Shown here: piece by piece, positions 1-10,606 of the stretch
Layout: each line of letters begins with the position of its first letter
How positions within the stretch are numbered: position 1 is the stretch's first letter
DNA from: Apostichopus japonicus
Lineage: Eukaryota; Echinodermata; Holothuroidea; Aspidochirotida; Stichopodidae
Assembly (NCBI RefSeq): GCF_037975245.1
Contig: NC_092582.1
Location: 26,078,077-26,142,076, forward strand
Length of the DNA: 64,000 nucleotides
Direction: 5' to 3'
Position numbers and translations under genes: made by a program
The notes under the pieces: model-generated
Database searches by the model: none
What the model saw: the letters and a program-made list of their open reading frames with translations, nothing else
What the model was told of the DNA's origin: nothing

Positions 1-1214
1 ATATAAACGTCTAATATTAGCTACGTAACTCCTGTATATTGAGATTCTGATGGTGCCCTACACGGTCAATATAAATCAATGTTATGACGTCAGAAAGATG
101 TCAATGCATCGCTACAAAATGCACAGTATAAAAGTAATCATTTCTTTTAGTGGCATTGACTGTTAGTTAAAATGAACTTTGGATAATAGTTAAAGGTTGT
201 ACATTACCTTATTTGACATAGTGTGGTCAAGCTAATCTCAGTGTACTATGTTAGAATGCATCTAAGTACAAACACTCCTTTTATCTGTTATGTCTGAATG
301 AACTCAAGTATATCTGGGAATGAGGAGTTGTAGGATTATGTCTAGATCATTTATAATATTTAAGGCATTAATTAGTTACGACCAGAGAAAGAATCAAACT
401 ATTTCGCTCTAAGTCGATTTCAAGTATTTCAATCTATTGTTATTGACTTACATACTTTCAAGATATTTCTAGTGATTAATTTTATGTTATGCTATTTTCT
501 TATTAAAAACAATTTATATCAAGATTTTTTGGCGGGGGGGGGGGGGGGCAATGACAACCACAAAAATAACGCCTCTGATATATCGGATGTTCAACTACGG
601 TTAATATTGTTTAGTTTTTAAAGGCAATTTATTTTACGCTATGCTATTTTAGTTATTTGGAAGAAAATTCAAATATTTGAATTTCACAAGGAACGTCTTT
701 TCCCTAAAGAACACCGCGTCAGACTCCTGAATAACGTCATATTTACAATAAAACAACACACAAGATTTTAAGCAACTAATAAAAAAAAACTAGTTTGTAA
801 ATTAAGAGAAAATAATCATTTCAAATTAATCATTAACCACTTCCATTTGCCTCTTCTTCTATAATCAATGAACATGCTTGTTACGTCACTGCCTCACTTT
901 GTTTGTATAGTAATAGACTCTGTTTGGGAACACACCCATCCAGTCCCTGTGATATGGGTTCATGTAATATATAAGTTATTTCATATGTGATGTTTGAGGT
1001 ATTTTACAATAAAAATTGAATGAGACTTAGCCTGTTCTAATTTAAAGTGGTCTGTTCAGTCCACGCTAAAGCTGGAATTTCATGAGCATATCACTGAATT
1101 GTAAAATAAAATTCTTACCAGTACTTACAAGTTACTACTTATCCAGAATAGGACTGTGAACTACATGAACCATACGTACTGTTACAGGTATTGTGAAATC
1201 AAATTTATTCGGAT
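1..1214. other. AT-rich intergenic DNA, no gene seen
   Basis: No open frame with splice support was found on either strand. The segment is AT-rich and contains a run of 15 G at 534-548, of the kind found inside many of the transposons in this window. I see nothing else distinctive in it. Confidence 0.5.
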
Positions 1215-1396
1215 GGAACGCTTGAGTTATATACTTTACTGTGTTAGGTCGCTTAAGTTATGGTCGATTGAGTTATATATACTTTACTCTCTTAGGTCGC
1301 TTGAGTTATATACTTTACGGTGTTAGGTCGATTGAATTATATAATTTATTGTGTTAGGTCGATTGAGTTATATACTTTACTGTGTTTGGTCGATTT
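1215..1396. repeat. Degenerate ~35-bp tandem repeat
   Basis: About five or six imperfect units built on GTCGATTGAGTTATATACTT and TACTGTGTTAGGTCG follow one another. Unit length varies because some copies lack the TTAGGTCG part or carry an extra TATA step. No coding potential. Confidence 0.75.
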
Positions 1397-1624
1397 ACAA
1401 TGCCGGTACTGTAGCTTTTATACTGATTTAGTATTTTACCAGAAGTAATTCTATTTTGTTTTCTCTCTTCTAATAAAATTCCACCATCCGACAAATACTA
1501 CCATGAACCATAAACTATCTTTACAAATCGCCCTCAGTTTGACATACTATATCATGGTGCTTATGATGGTTATGTAAATATTGAATGAATATTAATCTAA
1601 CGTTATCAAATTGTCAATAAAACC

Positions 1625-1641
1625 ACCCTCCTTAGGAGGGT
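1625..1641. repeat. Perfect 7-bp-arm hairpin
   Basis: ACCCTCC and GGAGGGT flank the three bases TTA, forming a perfect inverted repeat. No transcript context is visible, so a role is not claimed. Confidence 0.5.
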
Positions 1642-1678
1642 CATATAAGCAGAATGAAGTCTGATCCAATAACCCAGT

Positions 1679-1840
1679 GAGTAAATGACAGCACAAAGTT
1701 CACAAAACTTGTTCATGACTTTGCGTAAATATATCTTTATTGCTTAATATGAGAATATATGGTAATCAAGTAGTTTATAAATTAGTCAGCTGAAAATGAT
1801 TAACCAATCAGAGACAAGCAGATTTGATATAGTCGCTGAT
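1679..1840. repeat. Dispersed repeat, copy 1 (partner near 3.9-4.06 kb)
   Basis: This segment and 3,898-4,062 share, in the same order and orientation, a block like GTAAATGRCAG-ACAAAGTTCACAA and, about 120 bases later, CCAATCAGAGACARGCAGA. They are diverged copies of one interspersed repeat. The short open frame that begins near 1,796 starts inside this repeat and crosses a poly-G run, so it is not treated as a gene. Confidence 0.55.
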
Positions 1841-1929
1841 AATATTTACCTATATGACATTGATCGAACCGTGGTCACCCTCGGTACGTTTATTTTATTG
1901 AAAAACTGTAAATTGGTACCTGGTACAAG

Positions 1930-2075
1930 GCACCGTGGATCCGGAAGGGGGGGGGGGGGGGTTACAAGTAGTTATTTGCAAATCCTTCCGTTTAGACCAA
2001 ATATTAGACCTCATTTATATTCAAATAACTATGCCTCAGAATACCACATTTTACGTCTAAAATGTTACTTTTCTG
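1930..2075. repeat. Fragment of an interspersed repeat (related to 60.2-60.6 kb)
   Basis: A G-run is followed by TTCCGTTTAGACC-type sequence and then ATGCCTCAGAATACCACATTTT. The same order (homopolymer run, TTCCGACTTAAC, TTAGACCGAA, ATGCCTCAGAGTGCACCATTTT) occurs near 60,370-60,490. Both look like decayed copies of one transposable element. Confidence 0.45.
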
Positions 2076-2190
2076 GGGAGCCTATTCCAAATACGTACGT
2101 TGTGACTAATCCGAATGGTTTCAAGTTTCTAGATCTGTTGTAAATCTTTATTTTAGAGGGCGCTCGACATTTTCCCTAAGCCAGTCTCTT

Positions 2191-2220
2191 CGCGGAAGTA
2201 CTTTCGAAAATACTTCCGTG
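2191..2220. repeat. 10-bp-arm hairpin
   Basis: CGCGGAAGTA and TACTTCCGTG pair over ten positions with one G-T wobble around the loop CTTTCGAAAA. It lies in gene-free sequence. Confidence 0.5.
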
Positions 2221-3897
2221 GCTCCTTAAAGCTTTGCTTTTTTGTTACTGTTGTTGTTGTTGCATTTTTCTTCCGCCGAGGTTAAACTGATGAGTGCGGT
2301 TACGAGCATTAACACTGCTGTTTTTGTTAAATATAATCTGATAGTGTCATATATAACACAAACCAGCCTTAGGAGAGAACAGATCATCATTATTAGATTC
2401 CAGATTCCAGATCGTCAGCTCGTGCATACACAGCAACGAGGCTCAAAGTATAAAAACGGTATATGACCCTGGGTTTTCCATTTTGTTTTGGCTTTGTGAC
2501 ACCAGTTTTCACTTTAGTTATCTTAGTGAATGTGTCGGCTTGGGAAAGGGGCCTTGCGTAGAGGAAATACCCCCTCGCATGTAAAACTTCTACCTCATTA
2601 CGGGTGGTTACTTGCAAAGTAAGGTTATACAGAAGAAGAAAATTATCAAAATCATTCACTTTCTTTTCTACGCCTCTGCGTCGGCATACAAATTCACCCT
2701 GCTTGTTCGTATGCTTGTGAGTGTTGTGTATTTACGACATCGTGTTATTTTAAAGCATAGGTTTGTAAACTGTACATATAAAGCACGTTAGGACCTAGTG
2801 TCTGAACTCTATTAGGACCTTTTATGAGAGCACCCTCAGATAGGACGCTGGAGAGCCCCATTGAAATCAAAATAACTCGATCAAATATAACGACTTTATT
2901 CTGTGAGTTCACTACATGGCGTGTAGAACTTCAGTTCACCATTCCTTGCGAGACAATAATAATCAACATATCTATTTAATCTGGCAATGTTTCAGCAACT
3001 TGATCCTTTCAAATGCTATATTTATTCTAACAATAACCATCAATTTACCATAACCAATCTAATCGTGTGCTGCTGTCAACTTAATTGAGGGCATATGACA
3101 TCTTCGGTGTAAGTGACCACCAGAGCGCGGTCAAATAACTTTGACTTTCGAGGGCGCTCGACCATCTCATTCAGAAAAAAGGAGTGAAAATTGAAACTAA
3201 TCAGATCAACCACCAAACTTGGTTGTGAGAGTATTGAATAATCTGATAAAAATTGATTAATCTGATAAATATTGTGCTTTGTCGAATTTATTTGAATGAT
3301 ATGACTGGATTCAATGCTGTTTTGTTCTTTTCTAATAAAACTCTGCCTATTGTTGGGAATGTTTTTCGTTTGTCCATTTCTCGTTCTACCAGGAACGGCG
3401 GAAGAGTTTTGAATCCCGAGGAGTGTGTGTGTGGGGGGGGGGGGGGGGTGGGGGTGAGTGGGTGGTTGAACTTTAAGTGCAGTGGGGCTAAAGACCACCA
3501 GGTTACATATAAACTTTCCGGCAAACCTATTTTCTGTGCATGCCATACCACAAAATACAGCATTGAATGAATGTTCTGTTTTAACAAAAGAGAATATTCT
3601 AATTGTAATAATGTATTTAACAATATGATGCATCATAACTTTAAAAAAGGGGCATTTTACACAGTTACTATATTTATAATGGGTCATTTTTATTAGAAAA
3701 GATCATTTCGTATTACAAAGAGGGGTACTTTTGCGGGTACTTTACTTTTTATAAAATTATATCGTTAATATCTCCCCCCCCCCAACCCACCATCCCTCAC
3801 CATTCCCCAGCAGACACAAACACATCACTGTAAGCTTCATGTAAGTGCTCTGAATTTGTTCAATCTTACTATATGGTTGTACAGAAGGGCTACAGGC
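2221..3897. other. Gene-free repeat-rich segment
   Basis: Open frames here, including a 203-codon one on the minus strand at 3,076-3,687, overlap a poly-G/GT stretch at 3,423-3,456 and show no recognisable domain or codon structure. The stretch from about 3,290 to 3,450 (CTTTTCTAATAAAA, then GCCTATTGTTGGGAATGTTT, then a G-run) resembles 24,165-24,310 and is probably a decayed transposon. I see no gene. Confidence 0.5.
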
Positions 3898-4061
3898 GAA
3901 GTAAATGGCAGAACAAAGTTCACAATGATACTTGTTGCTGTCACTATAGTGTACATAATCTTCAGTAAGGTCAATGTGCAACAGAGATATGCTATGTAAT
4001 CTAACTTATTAACAGGAACGGATAGCCAATCAGAGACAGGCAGAGTAGATTGCGTATCTGG

Positions 4062-4062
<1 letters not shown>
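3898..4062. repeat. Dispersed repeat, copy 2 (partner at 1.68-1.84 kb)
   Basis: Direct diverged copy of the segment at 1,679-1,840, sharing ACAAAGTTCACAA and CCAATCAGAGACAGGCAGA. Its end runs straight into the long TA tract. Confidence 0.55.

Positions 4063-4063
<1 letters not shown>

Positions 4064-4146
<83 letters not shown>
4064..4146. repeat. (TA)n microsatellite
   Basis: About 83 bases of uninterrupted TA dinucleotide. Any open frame through it only encodes alternating Ile and Tyr and is spurious. Confidence 0.95.
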
Positions 4147-4151
<5 letters not shown>

Positions 4152-4186
4152 TGGTATTTTGGTTTACTTCATAGCATGATAGCTGG

Positions 4187-4239
4187 GACTTAGGTTTACC
4201 TCGGGGATAGGTTTACCTGACACCAGGTAAACCTAAGTC
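4187..4239. repeat. Perfect 15-bp inverted repeat
   Basis: GACTTAGGTTTACCT at 4,187-4,201 is exactly the reverse complement of AGGTAAACCTAAGTC at 4,225-4,239; a third copy of GGTTTACCT lies in the loop. The same inverted pair, further apart, is found at 22,981-23,140 beside the other long TA tract. Confidence 0.75.
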
Positions 4240-4471
4240 TAGGGTCTTCTTGTTCAATCAATTTCACTCCCTTTGAGGAATGATTATTTCGAGTTAAGAG
4301 AAAACCTCATAAACTTTTCAATTCCGAAGTTACAATAAAAAAATCGTTCATTTAAAGGGTAAAATTTCCCTTCAAAAGTGGAGGTAATTCCGAAGGGTAT
4401 ATAACAGAATTACGAACATGGTATATATGTTGATCCCAACTTTACACCTCGATTTTGACCAAATGCGGCTA

Positions 4472-4809
4472 TATATAAGTCCGAAACTTAAAGGTTCCTC
4501 TAATTACACTGAAATCTTCGTAATTGTACTTTTTCTTCCATTAATTTGGGATATTTAAGAAAATAAGAGTTTCTATTTTAACTGGCAAATTTACACGTAA
4601 CGAAACAACGCCCCCATATATAAGCAGTTCTTTCTGTGTTCGGTGGTAGGGCAGTCGATCGGATCGTATCGTTGCTATCCCAATAGCCTACATTCAACGT
4701 TACTTTATGTGGGCCTGGCCATGTAGTCTACAAAGGAAAGTGCCACAGGTTACCGTAAACGTTGCCCATTTGAAGTTGGCTTTTGGAACTTTGGTGGAGT
4801 ATATGCATT
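4472..4809 (+). promoter_or_regulatory. Possible TATA-type promoter and untranslated first exon
   Basis: Two perfect TATATAAG boxes occur at 4,472-4,479 and 4,617-4,624. Downstream of the second, a GC-richer stretch without a long frame ends at a good donor, CATT|GTAAGTAAA at 4,809/4,810. This arrangement would fit a TATA promoter with a non-coding first exon for a plus-strand gene such as the one whose last exons lie at 8-9 kb. There is no transcript evidence, and TATA-like strings are frequent in AT-rich DNA. Confidence 0.25.
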
Positions 4810-5110
4810 GTAAGTAAATTCCTTAAAAGTGTTCCGGATATATTAATAACATTTAGAGTAAATACCTTCATGCTGAACACAAATAAAGTAAGGCCATGGT
4901 TAGAGTTAGAGTAGACTAGCCTAGGCCTAACGTTAGCCCTAAATTGGACCTATCAGTATTACTGGCTATGGTAAATCACAGCTGCCTGCTACTGCCTTTG
5001 CTGATACTCGGAATATAAAATGTGATAAATAAATTAAAGTATATACTTGTAACAGACTGGTGAACCTACACATTTTGCAGCCTGGTGATCTTCCAGATCT
5101 TTAAAGTAAA

Positions 5111-5525
5111 GGCTTAATAATTGACGCACCTCCAAATATTACTAGGCCTACTACTAGGCTAGTAGTATACTACTATTACTATACTAGCCTACTACTACTG
5201 TAGCTAGTACTAGCAACTATACAGCAGGCAACCATAACTTTTTGCAGCCAAGCAGAGTTAAATATTTCATGAGTTTGAATCCATTTCAGGTATATGCTGA
5301 TCAAATTGTGTTTGTGCATGTTTTGGGCATTTGGAAATCTTACTCCCTAAAAATAACCAAAATTTCCTCAATATAATACCACTAATCTCTGGGACCTGAC
5401 CTGTCTGAGGTTAGAGGCTCAGAGCATAGCAAACAGCATCCAAAGATAATGGATGTTTACTTAGGCCTTCACTACAATAAGCTTATCGACAGATGTGTCA
5501 ATTTAGGGGTATGAAAGAACTTGCA
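5111..5525 (+). mobile_element. Truncated TIR element, copy 1 (partner at 21.6-22.2 kb)
   Basis: Begins with GGCTTAATAATTGACGCACC, matching the left terminus of the fuller element at 21,646. It stays similar through TCATGAGTTTGAATCCATTT, CTGGGACCTGACCTGTC, CAGAGCATAGCAAACAGCAT and ATTTAGGGGTATGAAAGAAC, then breaks off. The right terminal repeat is missing. An extra CTACTAGGC-rich palindromic insert at about 5,140-5,212 is absent from the other copy. Confidence 0.65.
5149..5175. repeat. Overlapping perfect palindromes
   Basis: TACTACTA-GGC-TAGTAGTA at 5,149-5,167 overlaps TAGTAGTATACTACTA at 5,160-5,175. Both are perfect inverted repeats and lie in the extra insert of the truncated TIR element. 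Confidence 0.6.
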
Positions 5526-7200
5526 TTCGTGCGATGCAATTTTGAACCATTTCACGAAATATAAATCTTTGGGTATGTCTCAATCTCTCTGCCATAAAAT
5601 AAGGCAGTCAGAAAGTCACAACTCCACAAAAACAGATACTCAAGCAAACGGAACACTACAGTAAAAGAAAGGGCCTGATAGATTCCATAAACGAGTTACA
5701 AAAGTAAAAAATGTGAAAACGTTTGCCGTCTCGGTACAATATTCATCCCCACAATATTCTCTATATGTGTTAGTGTGCATCACTTAGCCCTGTGCGTACA
5801 GTAGTAGTGGTGTGTCATTGGTTCTGATTCAGAGAACTAAGTCACACAGGGCCTCAGTGTAGCAGTGTACAACAATTTTTTGTAACATGAGTTTTTTCCC
5901 CCTGCACCTATGGGATGAATCATGGCTGAAGGTAAACAATTGAGTATTCATATTAGAATAACAACGCAATCATGGCTAAGTTATTTAGGCATTTTGATAT
6001 TAACGTTATGATGTGGGTAGTGTTACTAGTGCTGAAGTAATAGCTTGATCAAAAGTATTCCTCAAAGTCCCACAATGCCTTCACAGGGTGACCTACTGTA
6101 CAGTCACTTGAGCACTTAGGAGTTTTTGCGAAAAGAGCAAATTCCTTGTCCAAAATTGCTAGGTTTGATCCAGTTTTACAGAGTCCCATAACAAAAAACA
6201 CAGTCTGTGATATATCAATGGAAAAGTGTAAAGATTCAATGTAACATATTTGAAAGGATTAGAGTATGTTGAAAAACCACCAGCTATACATTTTAAGGAA
6301 GTAAACAGTACCTCATTGAACCTTGCATTGTGTTCACACTAATGAGTTATGAAATTGTTATCAATGTCTTCATCATTAAAAGCTATTAATTAGGTTGATC
6401 AATGGTCTCACATATTAGTGCAATCACAGAGGTTAAATTTCAATCAGGTTATAATGCCAAGGGAATCCAGACCTACTTCATAAAAAATAAAAAAATCATG
6501 GCTCCTATAAAAATCATTCATGATAAAAACCAGCATACATACAGTATGTGCAACTAAAGTAGTTTCATATTGGGTATCATGTCCAAATAAAAGCTCTTGA
6601 TTGTATTCAGTTTTCATACTTTTAAAAATGACCATCTGTGTGCAGTAATTTGGTGTTAGTAAGTAACATGAAAATGCACAAGACTAATGTTCAACAGGCA
6701 CTAGATAGTTCTCATGTCCATACTGTAGCACAAACCAGGGAGTTGTTCCATTACAACTCCCTGCACGAACAGGCTATTATGATGAGTTGTTATGGAACAA
6801 ATAAAACTCCCTTGTATGATGTTAGCACTGTACTGTGTGACAAAACACTTAAATGCATACATGTGGTAACATGTTGCTATGATCCGATACTATAGCTGGT
6901 TGGGTGTATAAATAGATCACCATTATGCAAACTGCACTGCACATGGTTTCCATTATGTAATAAGTTTCATTTTATGAATTTGTCAATCTGACATGTATGC
7001 TACTGTATATGTGTAGGCTGCATGTACAACTTATTGTATCTTAATAATATACAGCAAAAAACTATTGAGAACTGTGATAAACAACATTTTCAAAGTGACA
7101 GTTGGGGATCTAAAAAGACCACTGAAAGCCTTCTGTAGCGATATAACATGATACTAAACATTATATATCTCTGCAAGCTAGTGTACCCTGCTTTGAGATG
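5526..7200. other. Gene-free or intronic segment
   Basis: No exon with splice support was identified. An ATG in good context with a nearby donor (ATGGCTGAAG|GTAAAC, about 5,922-5,932) could be a tiny coding first exon but has no convincing acceptor upstream. A perfect hairpin at 6,736-6,763 is listed separately. The segment may be an intron of the plus-strand gene ending at 8,961. Confidence 0.4.
6736..6763. repeat. Perfect 11-bp-arm hairpin
   Basis: CAGGGAGTTGT and ACAACTCCCTG flank the loop TCCATT. The arm sequence is close to those of hairpins at 20,326 and 39,146 (GGAGCTG paired with CAGCTCC), which suggests a recurrent element rather than chance. Confidence 0.7.
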
Positions 7201-7214
7201 TATGGTTTAAATAA

Positions 7215-7545
7215 GGTTTTCACAAGTTTGTCCTGTTGACCCAACCACTGGCCTAGACATACCAATAAATAGATCTATCCATGCTTCAAATTGAGTTTTC
7301 ACAATTTGACCATTTTTACCTAAATTTCCTTTGACCTTCCCCAAAAACAATAGGCTTCTTGTACTTGTGATGCATCTATACATACATACTGTACCAACTA
7401 TGAGATCTGTCCAATAAAGCTTACTGTCATGAGAAACTGTGTTTACAAGCTAGGATCACAAACACAGTACTCCTACCAATGCACACGCACACATATGCCA
7501 TCGTGAGTGGAAAGTTTCAACATCATTGAAACCAAACATTAAAAA
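7215..7545 (+). repeat. Interspersed repeat of the TTTGACC / AACAATAGGCTTCT family
   Basis: GTTTTCACAATTTGACC, then CCTTTGACCTTCCCC and AAAAACAATAGGCTTCTTGT, later CACACATATGCCATCGTGAG and CATTGAAACCAAA. The same modules occur in the same order at 53,265-53,770, where the first part is present three times in tandem. Confidence 0.7.
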
Positions 7546-8037
7546 TGAGCTCAGTCATAATGCCAAAGTCTGTGTACACAAGTAGTCCTGAGCTTAAACC
7601 CCAAATGATACGTTGAGGGACTAAATGTACCGGTATACATGGTCTAGGGTGCATGCAGTTTACAAATGAACTGCATGCGGGATGAGGCATTGAACCATGC
7701 ATGAATACTCAGTCAATCTCTTGAAGTGATTGCATGCTAAATTCCTGGGTACAACTTACATACCAAATAATAGATCAATATTCAAACTTAGTAGTGTGGC
7801 ATTTTTCTCAATTGTTGCATATATGCGGTTTCCATGAAAAAAGTGATAGCTAAATTAACTAAACTGACATGAATATTGGACAACATGTACACTAAGTATT
7901 GACATCAAATAGGGAACTGCACTGTCAAGACTTCCACCTGCAATTTATGAAACAATTATCTGGACTTATTTATGTTCATTCTCTTGTCAGAAAAGATGGC
8001 TTAAATTTGGCACAATTTGAGGAATGCATGAATGCAG

Positions 8038-8243
8038 AATGAGAACACCACAGCAGATATGCTCCACTTTATTGCAAGAAGTACAGGGCTGCAATTTCAA
8101 GGTCGACACAGGATATCAAAATACTGTAACTTTGAGCTGCTGGTTCATGCTGACCATGGGATGCAGCGAGAAATGGCTTATATGGAAATAAGGAGCTCCC
8201 ACAAGCATATATTGCAAACATCCCTAGTTGTCTTTAATATTCA
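8038..8243 (+). CDS. Putative coding exon, unrecognised protein
   Basis: One frame is open from a possible acceptor (ATGAATGCAG, ending at 8,037) or from an ATG at 8,032 to a strong donor CA|GTAAGTATT at 8,243/8,244. The roughly 69-residue product contains GRHRISKYCNFELLVHADHG and MAYMEIRSSHKHILQTSLVV. It ends in phase 2. The next exon, at 8,814, opens with the single base needed to complete a Gln codon, so the two join cleanly in frame. I do not recognise the family, and no membrane segment or catalytic motif is evident. The 5' boundary is uncertain: a better pyrimidine-rich acceptor at 7,990 leads to a stop in this frame. A second frame is open for much of the exon but stops before the donor. 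Confidence 0.5.
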
Positions 8244-8813
8244 GTAAGTATTGACTGTGAGATATATTTTAAATCCCTATGACCTGAAGTTAGTTTTCTA
8301 AAGTCTTCCCTTTAATATCCTCTAAGTCTGATCAACACACACTGTACATAATATAAATTTACTGTACTAAGTTTCAACAGGAAAAAAGATGATGAAAATT
8401 TGCTGTTTATTTTCAAAAAATGAAAATGATCTAAGGCAATGGCTAACAAAGTAATGTAAGAAAGACTTTCCACTTCCCACCAAGTCCACTGCCAAACCTT
8501 TTGTTTTACTTTGCTACTTCCACCATCATAGAATGTTATCAGAATTGAAATGACTTAATGTGTAGTCTTTGAAAACCAAATGTACTGTAAATCTGCCATC
8601 TGGCAGGCTGGAATGAATTGTAGGTAGGATTGTGAAGCAAAGACTTGAGGTGTTAACACACCATCACATTTTAACCTTGATTATGATGTGTTTATTTGTA
8701 CCTTTTGCAACAATGTCAATATCAAAATGTGAGGCTTTAAAAAAATATTTACATGGAATGTACTTCAGTGAAACTTTGACATATGATTGAAATGTTGTTT
8801 TGGTTTGTTGTAG

Positions 8814-8961
8814 GTTAACAAGAGCTGGTGGAATTTCTCCACAAGAGAAGGAAGTACTGCCATCAATAAAATCTGCAGACAGAAGAATATTTTTACTGAA
8901 GATCAAAATTTTCAATGAAAGGAAAGGCTTTCGATTAAAATTGGACAAACAACTTCTGTAG
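8814..8961 (+). CDS. Putative terminal coding exon, unrecognised protein
   Basis: The acceptor TTTGGTTTGTTGTAG ends at 8,813. One base completes the split codon, then 48 codons run to TAG at 8,959-8,961. The peptide begins LTRAGGISPQEKEVLPSIKS and ends FRLKLDKQLL; it is rich in Lys and Arg in its second half. The phase matches the donor at 8,243. AATAAA at 9,256-9,261 is a plausible polyadenylation signal about 300 bases after the stop. Minus-strand frames over the same bases lack splice support and are taken as shadows. The function is unknown to me. Confidence 0.5.
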
Positions 8962-9255
8962 ATACAATGAGGACTAGATTTATATGTCATTGCTTGGAGC
9001 CAGGTACGGTGCATTCTATGAGTTTGAATTTTTCTTTTTAGTTTCTGGACAGGTATATGACATGCAGCATACAAATTAAAATTTGTTAATGAATTTTCTT
9101 CCTTCACAGCATCATAAAATTCATTATTAATAATCCATTTATACAAATTCTTATGTTGCTGTATTTGAGAATAATTTTCGTTTGTAAAACAAAGATTTTA
9201 ATCATACTCATTGCATTAACTATTATTCATGTAACTCCCTTACTTCACTGTATCA

Positions 9256-9261
9256 AATAAA
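9256..9261 (+). terminator. Possible poly(A) signal
   Basis: A canonical AATAAA lies about 300 bases downstream of the stop codon at 8,961 and before the tandem duplication that starts near 9,297. It is proposed as the 3' end signal of the plus-strand gene. Confidence 0.35.
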
Positions 9262-9296
9262 ACATTGTTTCACCAATCCATTATTCCAGTTGTTAT

Positions 9297-10606
9297 ACTG
9301 CTGGCAGGGGAGACACTAAGGTCTGTACTTCAGTTACCCAATTAATGCTAACTAGATGCTCAATAATGCTTCCCACAATGGGGATGTTGGGTCTAGCAAA
9401 CCTTAAGTCTAGTGGACCCTCAATGTAATGGGCATCCTCCCCCCCCCCCCCCCATGTTGGTACTGCATGTGGTATACTTTTGTTAGTGAAACTAAGAGTT
9501 TCATCCTAGTCATTACATTGAGGGATGCTCTTTATTAAACTCCCTTACTTCACTGCAGCGTATTGGTAATCAACTATTCTAGTTGTAATGTTGCTAGTAC
9601 TGTATTTGAGAATCCTTTTGTTAGTGAAACGAAGAGTTTAATGCTATCCATTACATTTAGGAGTACTCTCTAAGTGTCTACCTTCACAACATCATATAAT
9701 AAATTACTAACAATCCATTATCTCTTTATATTTATGGCAGAGCTGTAGTCGAGTCCAATTAGCCAGAGCCCGTTCCAAGTCCGAGTCCGTCTGGTCTGAG
9801 CAAAATACAAGACCCCTCAAGTCCGAGCCGACTCCAGATACCAAAGATAACCTTTGGTAAAAATTCTTGAACTGTTATGATAATTATGCACCCAGGAGGA
9901 AATTTACCTCATGCTATAATTTTTTCGGACCAGATAAGTGGCAGCAAGCTCTTCCTGGTTCATAAATGTTATAAAAGTACTGGGAGGGGAGTCACCAAGG
10001 TCCTTCAATACTTTCAGTTACCCAATAAATGCTAACTAGACGCTCAATAATGCTTCCCACAATGGGGGTGTTGGGTCTAGCAAACCTTAAGTCTAGTGGA
10101 CCCTCAATATAATGGGCATCCCTCATGTTGGTACTGCATGTGGTATCCTTTTGTTAGTGAAACTAACTAACTCCCTTTCTTCACTGCATCGTATTGGTGA
10201 TCCATTATTTCAGCTGTAATGTTGCTAGTACTGTATTTGAGAATCCTTTTGTTAGTGAAACGAAGAGTTTAATGCTATCCATTACATTTAGGAGTTAACT
10301 TTCGAAGTCTCTACCTTCTCAACATCATATAATAAATTATTAACAATCCATTATCTTTTTATATTTATGGCAGAGCTGTAGTCGAGTCCAATTAGCCAGA
10401 GTCTGAGCCAAGTCCGAGCCCACTTGGTATGAGCCAAATCCAAGACCCTTCAAGTCCGAGCCGACTCCAGATATTCAAATATGATCAGCTTTGGTAAAAA
10501 TTCTTGAACTGTTATGATAATTATGCACCCAGGAGGAAATTAACCTCATGCTATAATTTTTTCGGACCAGATAAGTCGCAGCAAGCTATTCCTGGTTCAT
10601 AAATGT
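9297..10606. repeat. Two tandem copies of a ~650-680-bp unit
   Basis: Copy 1 (about 9,297-9,976) and copy 2 (about 9,977-10,606) match along their length. Shared blocks include GCTAACTAGAYGCTCAATAA, CTTAAGTCTAGTGGACCCTC, TTATGGCAGAGCTGTAGTCG and TATAATTTTTTCGGACCAGA. Copy 1 has a poly-C expansion at 9,438-9,453 and an extra block around 9,490-9,535 that copy 2 lacks. Each copy includes an AAGTCCGAG / GAGTCCAATTAGCCAGAG module. No gene is seen. Confidence 0.85.

Noticed and set aside
3837-4151. Minus-strand frame starting with a long Tyr-Ile repeat
   Set aside because: It comes from the (TA)n tract and is not protein-like beyond it.
8664-9146. 160-codon minus-strand frame
   Set aside because: The plus strand of the same segment holds a splice-supported terminal exon; the minus frame has no acceptor, donor or domain.
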